Shown: positions 31,327-39,477 of the stretch, piece by piece
Layout: each line of letters starts with the position of its first letter
Numbering within the stretch: position 1 is the first letter of the stretch
From: CAYGLV01 sp964351025
GTDB lineage: Bacteria; Actinomycetota; Thermoleophilia; Gaiellales; Gaiellaceae
Direction of reading: 5' to 3'
Assembly (NCBI GenBank): GCA_964351025.1
Contig: CAYGLV010000013.1
Location: 1 to 44,417 of the forward strand
Length of the DNA stretch: 44,417 nucleotides
Position numbers and translations under genes: made by a program
The notes under the pieces: generated by a model
What the model was told of the DNA's origin: nothing
Database searches by the model: none
The model's input: the letters and a program-made list of their open reading frames with translations, nothing else

Positions 31327-33089
31327 GCCCGCGCGCTCGCAGGGGCATGGCCGAAATCGAAAGGCTGGATCTCGCCGCGCGATCTCCGGTGCTCCGCGCG
31401 TTCGGCGTCCGTCGCAGCCTCGTCGACACTGTCGCCGTCGATCACGACGCCGTACTCGCGGAGCGCGGCGTCACGTGATACGAGGTCGCGCAATACGTCT
31501 CGCAGAACGAGCTGCGGATCACGGTCGAGCGGGTCGCCCCAACCTCCTGCGCCGGCTGTGCGAAAGACGAGCCGGTCGCCTGCGGCCACGGGCACCTGAT
31601 CGATCTTGGAGGGCAACTCGACCCGCTCGTCGGAGGCTCGAAAAAGGAGCTTGCTGCTGCGGCCGCCGTGCCGGCCCCCGTTGATTCCCCACGGCGAGAT
31701 CGTGGCGCGGTCATCGTTGACGGTGAACGATCCTGGGCCGGTGAAGATGTACTCCTTCTCGATGCCGGTGCCGCCCCGGTGGAATCCGGCGCCGCCTGTA
31801 TCACGCGCCGGTGTGTACGCCTTGATCCGCACCGGGTAGTAGCTCTCAGCGTATTCGGCAGGCGTCGTCCGGAACATGGGCCACCAGGAGTGCCCGTCGA
31901 GCCCGTCGCTCTTGTAGCGGGCGGGCAGCCCGCCGAAGAGGAGCTCGACGAACTGGAAGTACTCGCCGTCGGCGTCGTACCCGGAGAAGACGAAGAACGG
32001 GCTCGTCCCGTAGCCCGCCGCCATCGAAAGCTCGGGTGCCTTCTGGCCGAGCGCGCCGCTGATGCAGTCGAACAGGCGCGTGTGCACGTTCAGCCGGTTC
32101 GAGAGCGGCGCCGGGAACTTCGGGTTCAGCAGCGAGCCCTCGGGGAGCGTCACCTCGAACACGTCGTAGAGGCCGTCGTTGAAGAGGATCTCCGGATCGA
32201 AGGCCATGATCATGTAGATCCCGAGGAAGAGCTTGCAAAGACCCTCGTGGATGTGGAAGTTGATCGACCCCGGCGCCTGCGGATCCGTTCCGGTCCAGTC
32301 GGCGTGGCAGACGTCGCCCTCTCGCCAGATCGTCAGCACCATCCTGAAGGGGCCGTTCCCGAGACCGTCGTCGTCGACCCAGTCGGTGAAGGTCGCGGGC
32401 TCCTCCGGAATGTATTGGCGGATGATGTGCGCCATCGCCCGGCGAGTGCGGTCGAGCAGCGCGTCGCATGCGATCTCGAACGTCTCCGCGCCGAACCGCT
32501 CGCAGATCTCGATGATCCGTCTCTCCGCGGCGCGGCAGCCGCCGATGATCGCCATGAGGTCGCTGCGGTTGGTGTCGGGCGTGCGCGTGTTGTTCAGGAT
32601 CACGTCGAGCGCCGTCTCGTTGAGGACGCCGGCGCTGAAGATCTTGATCGGCGGGATCCGGATGCCCTCCTCCCAGATCGAGGTGGCATCGGAGACCTGA
32701 CTGCCCGGCACCTTCCCACCGACGTCCATCATGTGGCCGAAGAGCGAGGCGAACGCAATCCGCCGACCCTCGTAGAACACGGGCAGGATCACGAGCCAGT
32801 CGTTGCAGTGCGAGATCGACCCCTTGCAGATGTACGGATCGTTGAGCAGGATCACGTCGCCCTCGACGACGTCGCCGCCGAAGCGGTCGATCACCTCGGG
32901 GATGTACGACCCGAACTGGCCGACGACCATCTGGCCGCTGGCGTTGCAGATCATCGGGAACTCGTCGTGCTGAACGCGGATCGTCGGCGACATGGCCGCG
33001 CGTCGCACGACCTCGTCCATCTCGAACCTCGCGTTGAGGAGCGCGTTCTCGATCAGGTCGAGAGTCGCGATATCGATCGTGGCGCTCAT
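31323..33089 (-). CDS. hyuB: Hydantoinase/oxoprolinase family subunit B
   Basis: The 588-residue protein matches the HyuB family: ATLDLIENALLNARFEMDEVV at the N-terminus, SPTIRVQHDEFPMICNASGQ, VILLNDPYICKGSISHCNDW (conserved NDPY..G..H metal-binding region), and the C-terminal GGTGIEKEYIF, SPWGINGGRHG and GAGGWGDPLDRDP. The partner HyuA is immediately upstream, overlapping by 4 bases. Such pairs hydrolyse cyclic amides or imides with ATP (N-methylhydantoinase, 5-oxoprolinase, caprolactamase) or carboxylate ketones. The ATG at 33089 overlaps the hyuA stop as ATGA. Confidence 0.92.
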   Translation of the reverse strand: MSATIDIATLDLIENALLNARFEMDEVVRRAAMSPTIRVQHDEFPMICNASGQMVVGQFGSYIPEVIDRFGGDVVEGDVILLNDPYICKGSISHCNDWLVILPVFYEGRRIAFASLFGHMMDVGGKVPGSQVSDATSIWEEGIRIPPIKIFSAGVLNETALDVILNNTRTPDTNRSDLMAIIGGCRAAERRIIEICERFGAETFEIACDALLDRTRRAMAHIIRQYIPEEPATFTDWVDDDGLGNGPFRMVLTIWREGDVCHADWTGTDPQAPGSINFHIHEGLCKLFLGIYMIMAFDPEILFNDGLYDVFEVTLPEGSLLNPKFPAPLSNRLNVHTRLFDCISGALGQKAPELSMAAGYGTSPFFVFSGYDADGEYFQFVELLFGGLPARYKSDGLDGHSWWPMFRTTPAEYAESYYPVRIKAYTPARDTGGAGFHRGGTGIEKEYIFTGPGSFTVNDDRATISPWGINGGRHGGRSSKLLFRASDERVELPSKIDQVPVAAGDRLVFRTAGAGGWGDPLDRDPQLVLRDVLRDLVSRDAALREYGVVIDGDSVDEAATDAERAEHRRSRGEIQPFDFGHAPASARA

Positions 33090-35146
33090 CGGTCGTGCTC
33101 CTCTGGCCAAATCAGGAGATTCATCCAGGGATCGACGACGGCGCGGTGATCCGGGAGGACGACGGTCGTCGCGTCGTACTGCTCGACGACCGCGTAGCCA
33201 CTGATCGTCATTCCGGGCTGGAGCGCGGCGCGGTCATAGGTCGGCACATCGATGGTCCCATCCGGCGTCCAGACGCTCTGCGTTCCGGTGCACGCCGCAG
33301 AGGGGTCGGTGTCGCCCTCGGGGTGCGCCTCGACCTCAGGCGTCGGCACGCGGCCGATCGCCACCACGCGGAGGTTCACGATCTCGGCGCCGCCCTCGAG
33401 CACGAACCCGTAGAGGAGACGATGCGCGTCGCCGAACGTCCGCTCCAGAGCGGCCAGGTCGAGCGCGGCGAGCTCGACTCCGTCGAGCTCGATCAGGATC
33501 TCGTAGCCCTGACGCGCATAGCGCATATCGAGGATGAAGCGAACGTCCTGGTCGGCCGCGTCGACGTTCTCGTCGTCGAGCCATTCACGGGCGCGCGACG
33601 TGAGCACCTCGAACGGCTCGCGGACCGCGTCCGGCGTCACGGACGAGATGCTCCGGACGAACGTCTGACTGAACTCGTTCTTGATGTCGGACGAGATGAA
33701 ACCCAACGCTGAGAGGACGCCCGACTCCTCCGGGACGATCACCGGGTATGCGCCGAGGATCTTCGCAAGCGCGTTCGCGTGCACGCCGCCTGCACCGCCG
33801 AATGCCACCAGGCTGAAGTCGCTCGGCGTCCGGCCCCGCTGCACCGTCACGACCCGCAGTGCCCCGAGCATCGCCTCGTCCACCATGTCCACGATTGCGC
33901 GCGCCGTCTCCTCCACGCCGGCACCCCGCGCCTCGGCGACTCGCGCGACCGCCTGATATGCCGCATCCACGTCCAACTCCATGGCGCCTCCGAGCAGCCG
34001 CGGAGGGAGATGGCCCAGCACGACGTTGGCGTCAGTGACGGTGGCGGCCGTCCCGCCGTGGCCATAGCACGCGGGCCCCGGAATGGCCCCGGCGCTCTCG
34101 GGGCCAACGCGAAGCGCCCCGGTCGCCTCCGCGATGTAGGCGATGGACCCTCCCCCCGCGCCGATGCTCACCACGTCCACGGCAGGCGCGCGCACGGGAA
34201 AGTCACCGACGTTCGTCTCACGTGTGATCTCCGGCCTGCCCGAGACGCAGACCGCGACGTCGGTCGACGTGCCGCCCATGTCGAATGTGAGGATGCGGTC
34301 GAACCCGGCCCGCGAAGCGACAAACGACGCGCCGCTGACACCGCCCGCAGGCCCGGAGAGCACCGTCTGCACAGGGTTCCTGCAGGCCGCCTCGAGACTC
34401 ATCAAGCCTCCGTCCGAACGCACGATCTGGATCGGTGCGCGAGCATGTGCCGCCGTCAGCCCATCCTGGACGTTCGACAGGTACTTCTCGAGCGCGGGCG
34501 CGACGTAGGCGTTCACGAGCGTCGTCACGGTCCGCTCGTACTCGCGGAACTCGGGCAGGATCTCGGAGGAGATCGATACGGGCAGTCCCGGGGCGACGTC
34601 CGCTGCGATCTCCGCCACGACCCGCTCATGGCGCCCATTGGCATGGGCGTTCAGGAGACAGACGGTCAGCGCCGCGACGCCGTCGGAGACGAGAGCCTCG
34701 ATCGCCTGCCGAACCGCCGCTTCGTCGATCGCCTCGATGATCGCACCGTCGGCTCCGATCCGCTCGGGCACCTCGTGTACGTACCGGGTGTCCGTCAGCG
34801 GCGCCGGCTTCTCGTACACCATGAACCCGAACAACGGTCCCGGCGTCCACGCTTCGGCGAGGTGCAGGATGTGCCGGAAGCCCTGGGTGACCATCAGGCC
34901 GACGAGGGCGCCGCGCCGCTCGAGGACGGCGTTGGTGGCGACCGTCGTCCCGTGAAGGATGGCGTCGAGTTGAGCCAGTTCGATGTCGGCCTTGGCGGCT
35001 GCGAGCCGGATCCCTTCGATCACGCCGACCGACTGGTCTTCGGGCGTGCTCGGCGTCTTCGCGAGCCAGACGCGCTCCCGTTCGCTGTCGTGGAGCAGGA
35101 CGTCCGTGAAGGTCCCGCCGACGTCGACCCCGAGGCGGTATGTCAC
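33086..35146 (-). CDS. hyuA: Hydantoinase/oxoprolinase family subunit A
   Basis: The 686-residue protein has the ASKHA-type ATPase fold of HyuA: DVGGTFTDV (8-16, phosphate 1), LHGTTVATNAVLERRG (64-79), SGPAGGV (264-270), TFDMGGTSTDVAV (287-299, phosphate 2) and GAGGGSIAYI. It ends with the small domain VVLPDHRAVVDPWMNLLI, fused as in N-methylhydantoinase alpha subunits. It would phosphorylate the substrate so that HyuB can open or carboxylate it. The GTG start overlaps the HisD-like stop as GTGA. Confidence 0.92.
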   Translation of the reverse strand: MTYRLGVDVGGTFTDVLLHDSERERVWLAKTPSTPEDQSVGVIEGIRLAAAKADIELAQLDAILHGTTVATNAVLERRGALVGLMVTQGFRHILHLAEAWTPGPLFGFMVYEKPAPLTDTRYVHEVPERIGADGAIIEAIDEAAVRQAIEALVSDGVAALTVCLLNAHANGRHERVVAEIAADVAPGLPVSISSEILPEFREYERTVTTLVNAYVAPALEKYLSNVQDGLTAAHARAPIQIVRSDGGLMSLEAACRNPVQTVLSGPAGGVSGASFVASRAGFDRILTFDMGGTSTDVAVCVSGRPEITRETNVGDFPVRAPAVDVVSIGAGGGSIAYIAEATGALRVGPESAGAIPGPACYGHGGTAATVTDANVVLGHLPPRLLGGAMELDVDAAYQAVARVAEARGAGVEETARAIVDMVDEAMLGALRVVTVQRGRTPSDFSLVAFGGAGGVHANALAKILGAYPVIVPEESGVLSALGFISSDIKNEFSQTFVRSISSVTPDAVREPFEVLTSRAREWLDDENVDAADQDVRFILDMRYARQGYEILIELDGVELAALDLAALERTFGDAHRLLYGFVLEGGAEIVNLRVVAIGRVPTPEVEAHPEGDTDPSAACTGTQSVWTPDGTIDVPTYDRAALQPGMTISGYAVVEQYDATTVVLPDHRAVVDPWMNLLIWPEEHDR

Positions 35147-36423
35147 CGGGCCTCCCTCGTGACCAGGGAGTACTTGGCAACCCTCACGTCACAGCTTCGC
35201 GCATGCCCCTCGAAGTTCTCGATCCGGGACTGCCGCGCGCAGATCTCTCCGATCATGGCGCTGGCACCCTCGTCACACTCCTGGTAGGTGACGGTCTTGA
35301 GGAACTTCCCTACCCAGAGACCGCCCGTGTACCGCGCGGCGCCGGAGGTGGGAAGGATGTGGTTGGTGCCGATCGTCTTGTCGCCGTAGGCGACTGTCGT
35401 CGGCTCTCCGAGGAAGAGCGCGCCGTAGTTGCGCATCCGCTCGAGGTACCAGCGGGGCTCGGCCGTCTGGATCTCGACGTGCTCGAACGCATATGCATCC
35501 GCGAGCTCGATCGCCTCCTGGTCCGAGTCGACGACTACCACCTCGCCGTAGTCCTGCCATGCCTGGGCGGCGACGTCCGCCGTCGGAAGGCCGTTGAGCT
35601 GGATCTCGATCTGGCGCAGTGTCTCCTCCGCGACGGCCAGGGAGGTGCTGACGAGCACGGCGGGCGAGGCGGGACCGTGCTCTGCCTGTCCCAGCAGGTC
35701 TGCGGCAACGATTGCGGGATCGGCCGTCTCGTCTGCGACGATCAGGATCTCGGTCGGACCGGCGACGAGGTCGATGCCGACCTTTCCGAAGAGCTGACGC
35801 TTGGCCTCTACTACGTACGCGTTTCCTGGCCCGACGAGGAAATCAACCGGCGCGATCGTCTCGGTGCCGAGGGCCAGCGCCGCCAGCGCCTGCACGCCGC
35901 CGAGCACGTAGATCTCGTCTGCGCCGGCGAGGTGCATGGCCGCGACGGTCGCGTCGGGCGTGACGCCGCCGAGTGGGGGTGTGCAGGCGGCCACGCGCTC
36001 GACCCCTGCGACTTTCGCCGTGACGATGCTCATATGGGCCGATGCAACCATTGGGTACCGACCACCGGGCACGTACGCGCCGACATTCTGGATCGGAATG
36101 TGCCTGTGGCCGAGCCGAACGCCGGGTAGCGTTTCGACCTCGAGCTCGAGCAGCGTCTCGCGTTGCGCCTGCGCGAATCGCCGGATCTGTTCTTGGCAGA
36201 ACGCGATGTCCTCGAGCACCTGAGCGGGCACGCGTCCGAGGCTCCCCTCGATCTCGTCGGGCTCGAGCTTGAAGCGCTCCGGCTCCCAGTCGTCAAACCG
36301 GGAAGAGTAGGCCCGAACCGCCTCGTCACCTCGCGCCGCGACCGCGGTGATGATCTCCGCGACGACCTCCTGGACGGCGGCGGCGGCGTCCGCTTCTTGA
36401 TACGCGGCGGCTTTGGATTTCAT
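35143..36423 (-). CDS. HisD-like NAD-dependent alcohol dehydrogenase (not histidine synthesis)
   Basis: The 426-residue protein belongs to the histidinol dehydrogenase family: YVPGGRYPMVASAHMS (NAD region), GPGNAYVVEAKRQLFG, DLVAGPTEILIVAD, LLGQAEHG (zinc Gln and His), FEHVEIQT (catalytic His) and GTNHILPTSG. No other his gene is nearby, and catabolic paralogues oxidise amino-alcohols or diols such as sulfopropanediol in two steps to the acid. It leads the eight-gene operon. The ATG at 36423 is preferred; a TTG at 36432 is possible. The promoter at 36464-36493 carries the shared operator. Confidence 0.87.
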   Translation of the reverse strand: MKSKAAAYQEADAAAAVQEVVAEIITAVAARGDEAVRAYSSRFDDWEPERFKLEPDEIEGSLGRVPAQVLEDIAFCQEQIRRFAQAQRETLLELEVETLPGVRLGHRHIPIQNVGAYVPGGRYPMVASAHMSIVTAKVAGVERVAACTPPLGGVTPDATVAAMHLAGADEIYVLGGVQALAALALGTETIAPVDFLVGPGNAYVVEAKRQLFGKVGIDLVAGPTEILIVADETADPAIVAADLLGQAEHGPASPAVLVSTSLAVAEETLRQIEIQLNGLPTADVAAQAWQDYGEVVVVDSDQEAIELADAYAFEHVEIQTAEPRWYLERMRNYGALFLGEPTTVAYGDKTIGTNHILPTSGAARYTGGLWVGKFLKTVTYQECDEGASAMIGEICARQSRIENFEGHARSCDVRVAKYSLVTREAR

Positions 36424-36453
36424 GGTCTGCAAGGGGGGAGTCTCTTTCTGTTG

Positions 36454-36468
36454 TGACTACGTATGCAT
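36454..36468. promoter_or_regulatory. Putative LacI-family operator, site 1
   Basis: TGACTACGTATGCAT is identical to the site at 39386. Its first 14 bases form a pseudo-palindrome with half-sites TGACTAC and TGCATAC (5 of 7 identical) around a central CG, the usual form of LacI-family operators. It overlaps the -10 elements of both divergent promoters, so binding would repress the HisD-like operon and the leuC-leuD-lacI operon together. Confidence 0.65.
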
Positions 36469-36493
36469 AGACTCTGCGGTATGGCCTTGTCAA
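36464..36493 (-). promoter_or_regulatory. Promoter of the leftward catabolic operon
   Basis: On the minus strand TTGACA (36493-36488) is followed by an 18-base spacer and TATGCA (36469-36464), then 40 bases to the ATG. The -10 lies inside or next to operator site 1. Confidence 0.55.
36468..36473 (+). promoter_or_regulatory. -10 element of the leuC-leuD-lacI operon
   Basis: TAGACT lies 7 bases before an ATG at 36481, the leaderless spacing seen elsewhere in the window. Transcription probably starts there, with leuC translated either from 36481 or from the better-supported ATG at 36526. It touches the end of operator site 1. Confidence 0.45.
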
Positions 36494-36525
36494 CTCGCAA
36501 CGGGACCGTCTCGCCGAGGGGCGGT

Positions 36526-37779
36526 ATGACCACGAAGATCCTGGCCGGCCACGGAGCGGGTAACGCGGAACCTGGGGCCCTCGCGATGGTCGCATGTGAC
36601 CTCGTGATGATGAACGACGTCTCCGGCGCGCTTGCGATGCGCGCCTTCGAGCGAATGGGCGCAACACGGGTGTTCGACCCGGGGCGCGTCGTCTTCGTGG
36701 CAGATCACTTCGTGCCCGCGAAGGACGTGCGGAGCGCCGAGCTCGCGGGCGACCTGCGCCGCTTTGCCGAGCGACACAAGATCGAGCATTACTACGAGCT
36801 CGGCCGCACCGTCGAGGCCGGAATCGAGCACACACTTCTGCCCGAACTCGGGCTCGTGTCTCCGGGCGCGCTGATCGCCGGGGGCGACTCCCACACGTGC
36901 ACCTACGGCGCCTTCGGCGCCCTCGGCCTCGGCTTCGGCTCAACCGACATCGCCTCCGCACTCGCGCTCGGCGAGGTCTGGGTCCGGATGCCCGAGACAA
37001 TCCGCGTCGATTTCGTCGGACAACCGGGCCCGTGGACTGCCGGGAAGGACCTCATCCTCGCGGTGCTCCGACAGACGGGCTCGTCCGGCGCCGCCTATGC
37101 CGCGCTTGAGTTCACGGGCGACGTCGTCAACGGGCTGTCGGTGGACGACCGGATGGCGCTCTGCAACATGGCCATCGAGACCGGCGCGAAGAGCGGCATC
37201 TGCACACCGAACGAAGCGGTGCTCGAGTGGCTAGAGGCCCGATCAGTGCCGCGGAACGACCTGCTCCTACCCGACGACGACGGCTACAACCGCGTGCTCC
37301 GCGTCGACGTCGACGGGCTCCCACCGCTCGTCGCGTGCCCTCCCGACCCGGCTGCCGTGACCGCAATCGACGAGCTGCCCCCCGGCCTCCGTCTCGACCA
37401 GGTCTACGTCGGCAACTGCTCGAACGGCACGCTCTCCGACCTGCGTCAGCTCGTCGCCGGGCTCGCCGGAAGGCGAGTGGCACCGGGAACCCGTCTGATT
37501 GTCGTGCCGGCGTCGAACGCGATTCAACGGGCCGCGCTCGCAGAGGGATTGATCGAGACGCTCGCCGCCGCCGGCGCGGTGATCGTCCCGCCGACCTGCG
37601 GAGCATGCTTCGGTGGCCACATGGGGATCCTCGGACCCGGTGAGCGTGCGCTCGCAACCACGAACCGCAACTTTCGTGGGCGCATGGGGCATCCAGACTC
37701 CGAGGTGTACCTGGCCAATGCGGCCGTCGCCGGTGCGAGTGCGGCGGCCGGCGCGATCGTCGATCCGAGGACGACGTGA
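36526..37779 (+). CDS. Aconitase-family dehydratase large subunit, LeuC-like
   Basis: The 417-residue protein is an LeuC/homoaconitase-type large subunit with GDSHTCTYGAFG (120-131) and [4Fe-4S] ligand Cys at 298 (GNCSNG), 358 and 361 (TCGAC). The leuD-like gene follows with a 4-base overlap. In this setting 2,3-dimethylmaleate hydratase, methylmalate/citraconate hydration or a similar reaction is more likely than leucine synthesis; no leuA or leuB is present. The ATG at 36526 has GAGGGG 4 bases upstream and gives the usual N-terminus TTKILAGHG. An in-frame ATG at 36481 would add 15 residues. Confidence 0.88.
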   Translation: MTTKILAGHGAGNAEPGALAMVACDLVMMNDVSGALAMRAFERMGATRVFDPGRVVFVADHFVPAKDVRSAELAGDLRRFAERHKIEHYYELGRTVEAGIEHTLLPELGLVSPGALIAGGDSHTCTYGAFGALGLGFGSTDIASALALGEVWVRMPETIRVDFVGQPGPWTAGKDLILAVLRQTGSSGAAYAALEFTGDVVNGLSVDDRMALCNMAIETGAKSGICTPNEAVLEWLEARSVPRNDLLLPDDDGYNRVLRVDVDGLPPLVACPPDPAAVTAIDELPPGLRLDQVYVGNCSNGTLSDLRQLVAGLAGRRVAPGTRLIVVPASNAIQRAALAEGLIETLAAAGAVIVPPTCGACFGGHMGILGPGERALATTNRNFRGRMGHPDSEVYLANAAVAGASAAAGAIVDPRTT

Positions 37780-38291
37780 CGAGCGTCTCACCGATCGCGG
37801 GACGCGTCGTGCGGCTTGCGGATGACGTCAATACCGACCTCGTCCTCGCGGGCGAATACCTGAACATCACCGACCCCGACACGCTCGCCGCGCACATCTT
37901 TGAGCGCTTCGAGCCTCCCGTTGCCGACCGGATCGGCCCAGGAACGATCCTGCTGGCGGGCCGCGCGTTCGGTGGCGGCTCGTCGCGTGAGCAAGCAGTC
38001 CTGGCTCTCGTCGCGCGCGGCGTCAGAGCACTCGTGGCGGCGAGCTTCGCGCGAACCTTCTTCCGGAACGCGGTCAACCTGGGCTTGCCTGCCGTCGAGT
38101 GCCCGGATGCATGGCAGGATGTCGTGGACGGAGACGAGCTCACGATCGACCTCGCCTCCGGAACCCTCGTGCGCCCCGATGGAACGGTCTGGTCGTTCCC
38201 CGCGCCTTCCCCCTTCGTTGCCGACCTTCTTGCGGTTGGGGGATTGGAGGAATGGACTCGCCGGCGGCTCGCACCCGCTGATTCGGCGTGA
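37776..38291 (+). CDS. Aconitase-family dehydratase small subunit, LeuD-like
   Basis: The 171-residue swivel-domain protein has DDVNTDLVLAGEYLNITDP (family D-x-x-T-D-xI-xPxx), GTILLAGRAFGGGSSREQA (catalytic Ser/Arg loop), ALVAASFARTFFRNAVNLGLP, and GDELTIDLASGTL. It completes the heterodimer with the LeuC-like subunit. The GTG start overlaps the large-subunit stop as GTGA, and its own stop overlaps the LacI gene in the same way. Confidence 0.9.
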   Translation: MTSVSPIAGRVVRLADDVNTDLVLAGEYLNITDPDTLAAHIFERFEPPVADRIGPGTILLAGRAFGGGSSREQAVLALVARGVRALVAASFARTFFRNAVNLGLPAVECPDAWQDVVDGDELTIDLASGTLVRPDGTVWSFPAPSPFVADLLAVGGLEEWTRRRLAPADSA

Positions 38292-39331
38292 CGGATACCC
38301 GCGTCTGCGATGCTCCGCCCGTGGCAGTGACGAGCAAGGACATCGCCAGCGAGCTTGGGGTCAGCCAGTCGACCGTGTCCCGGGCGCTTCGCCGCGACCC
38401 GCGCGTCGCGGCGGCGACGACCGCCCGCGTGCTGGACGCCGCGCGGCGGATGAACTACACGCCGAACCAGGCCGCCAGGAGCCTGATCACCCGTCGGACG
38501 CGGACGGTCGGAATCGTGGTCTCCGACATCACGAACCCCTTCTACCCCGAGCTAATCGACATCCTCCACAACGAGTTCGCGCTCGCGAGCTACCGGGCGA
38601 TTCTCCTCAACGAGCGCACGGACGCCCATCTCGAGCAGCACGTGGCGGAACTGGTCAACGGCGGTTCGGTCGACGGGCTCGTCTACGTGTCGGCCGTCCT
38701 CGGGGCGCCGCTGCCCGGGAGAGGCGTGAGCGCGCGGCCCGTCGTGCTGCTGAACCGCGAGGTCGACTCGGACACGATGGACGTCGTCGTCTCGGACAAC
38801 CGTAGTGGAGGCCGCGCTGTCGCCGAGGCGATCGTGAAGCTGGGCCACCGGCGGATCGCGCTCATCGCAGGACCGGAGAACACCTCGACGAGCCGGGACC
38901 GAGAGCTCGGCTTCATGGAGCAGCTCAAGGCGTCCGGCGTCCCGTTCGACGAGCAGCTGCGCCGGGTCGGGCAGTTCAGTCACCATAGCGGCTATCAGTG
39001 GTCTCTCGATCTTTTTGCAGGCGACCCGCGACCGACTGCGGTCTTCGCTGCAAACGACGTCATTGCCTTCGGGGCTCTCGACGCAGCGCGCCGTGTCGGG
39101 ATCCGCGTGCCCGAAGAGCTGTCCATCGTCGGCTTCGACGACATAGACATGGCGGGCTGGGAGGGGTTCAGCCTCACGACCGCCCGCCAGCCGCTCGCCG
39201 AGATGGCGCGCGCGGCCGCCAACCTCCTGATGGAGCGTATTGCGTCTGACGACGGCCTCCCACCACGCCGGCGTGTGTTCCCCGTCGAGCTCGTCTACAG
39301 GGACACGCTCGCGGCCGCGCCGACGAGCTGA
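38288..39331 (+). CDS. LacI-family transcriptional regulator
   Basis: The 347-residue protein has a LacI helix-turn-helix at residues 14-36 (VTSKDIASELGVSQSTVSRAL), the hinge helix MNYTPNQAARSLITRRTRTVG (55-75) and a periplasmic-binding-protein-like effector domain (DITNPFYPELIDIL, VFAANDVIAFGALDA, VGFDDIDMAG, TTARQPLAEMARAA). LacI regulators usually sense a sugar or related solute and repress catabolic operons. The gene is translationally coupled to leuD-like, so it would control its own expression through operator site 1 and the importer through site 2. A GTG at 38321 is a possible later start. Confidence 0.92.
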   Translation: MTDTRVCDAPPVAVTSKDIASELGVSQSTVSRALRRDPRVAAATTARVLDAARRMNYTPNQAARSLITRRTRTVGIVVSDITNPFYPELIDILHNEFALASYRAILLNERTDAHLEQHVAELVNGGSVDGLVYVSAVLGAPLPGRGVSARPVVLLNREVDSDTMDVVVSDNRSGGRAVAEAIVKLGHRRIALIAGPENTSTSRDRELGFMEQLKASGVPFDEQLRRVGQFSHHSGYQWSLDLFAGDPRPTAVFAANDVIAFGALDAARRVGIRVPEELSIVGFDDIDMAGWEGFSLTTARQPLAEMARAAANLLMERIASDDGLPPRRRVFPVELVYRDTLAAAPTS

Positions 39332-39360
39332 CCCCGGCGTCGGGGCTCCGGCCGGAGCGT

Positions 39361-39389
39361 TTGACACGCCTGCGAGCACTCTGTATGAC
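39361..39389 (+). promoter_or_regulatory. Sigma-70-type promoter of the ABC importer
   Basis: TTGACA (39361-39366), a 17-base spacer and TATGAC (39384-39389) form the best promoter in the window. The importer ATG is at 39478, giving a leader of about 80 bases with AAAGGA at 39463-39468 as Shine-Dalgarno. Confidence 0.75.
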
Positions 39390-39400
39390 TACGTATGCAT
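39386..39400. promoter_or_regulatory. Putative LacI-family operator, site 2
   Basis: TGACTACGTATGCAT, identical over 15 bases to the site at 36454, overlaps the -10 and the expected transcription start of the importer operon. The position is ideal for repression. The conserved flanking ACTCTG motif occurs upstream here and downstream at site 1. Confidence 0.7.
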
Positions 39401-39477
39401 TTGCTCGATCGCTGCTGCCAAGCCAGTCAGCTGGCCACGCACAACACAAGTCGTTCGAACGGAAAGGACGAGTGATC

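Noticed and set aside
33779..35287. 502-codon plus-strand frame opposite hyuA
   Set aside because: The translation is Arg/Asp/His-rich with no family pattern, while hyuA on the other strand has all family motifs.
35143..36423. Histidine biosynthesis hisD
   Set aside because: No other his gene is near, and the gene heads a catabolic operon.
36526..38291. Leucine biosynthesis leuCD
   Set aside because: No leuA or leuB is present, and the pair shares a promoter region and a LacI gene with a catabolic operon; a catabolic dehydratase is more likely.
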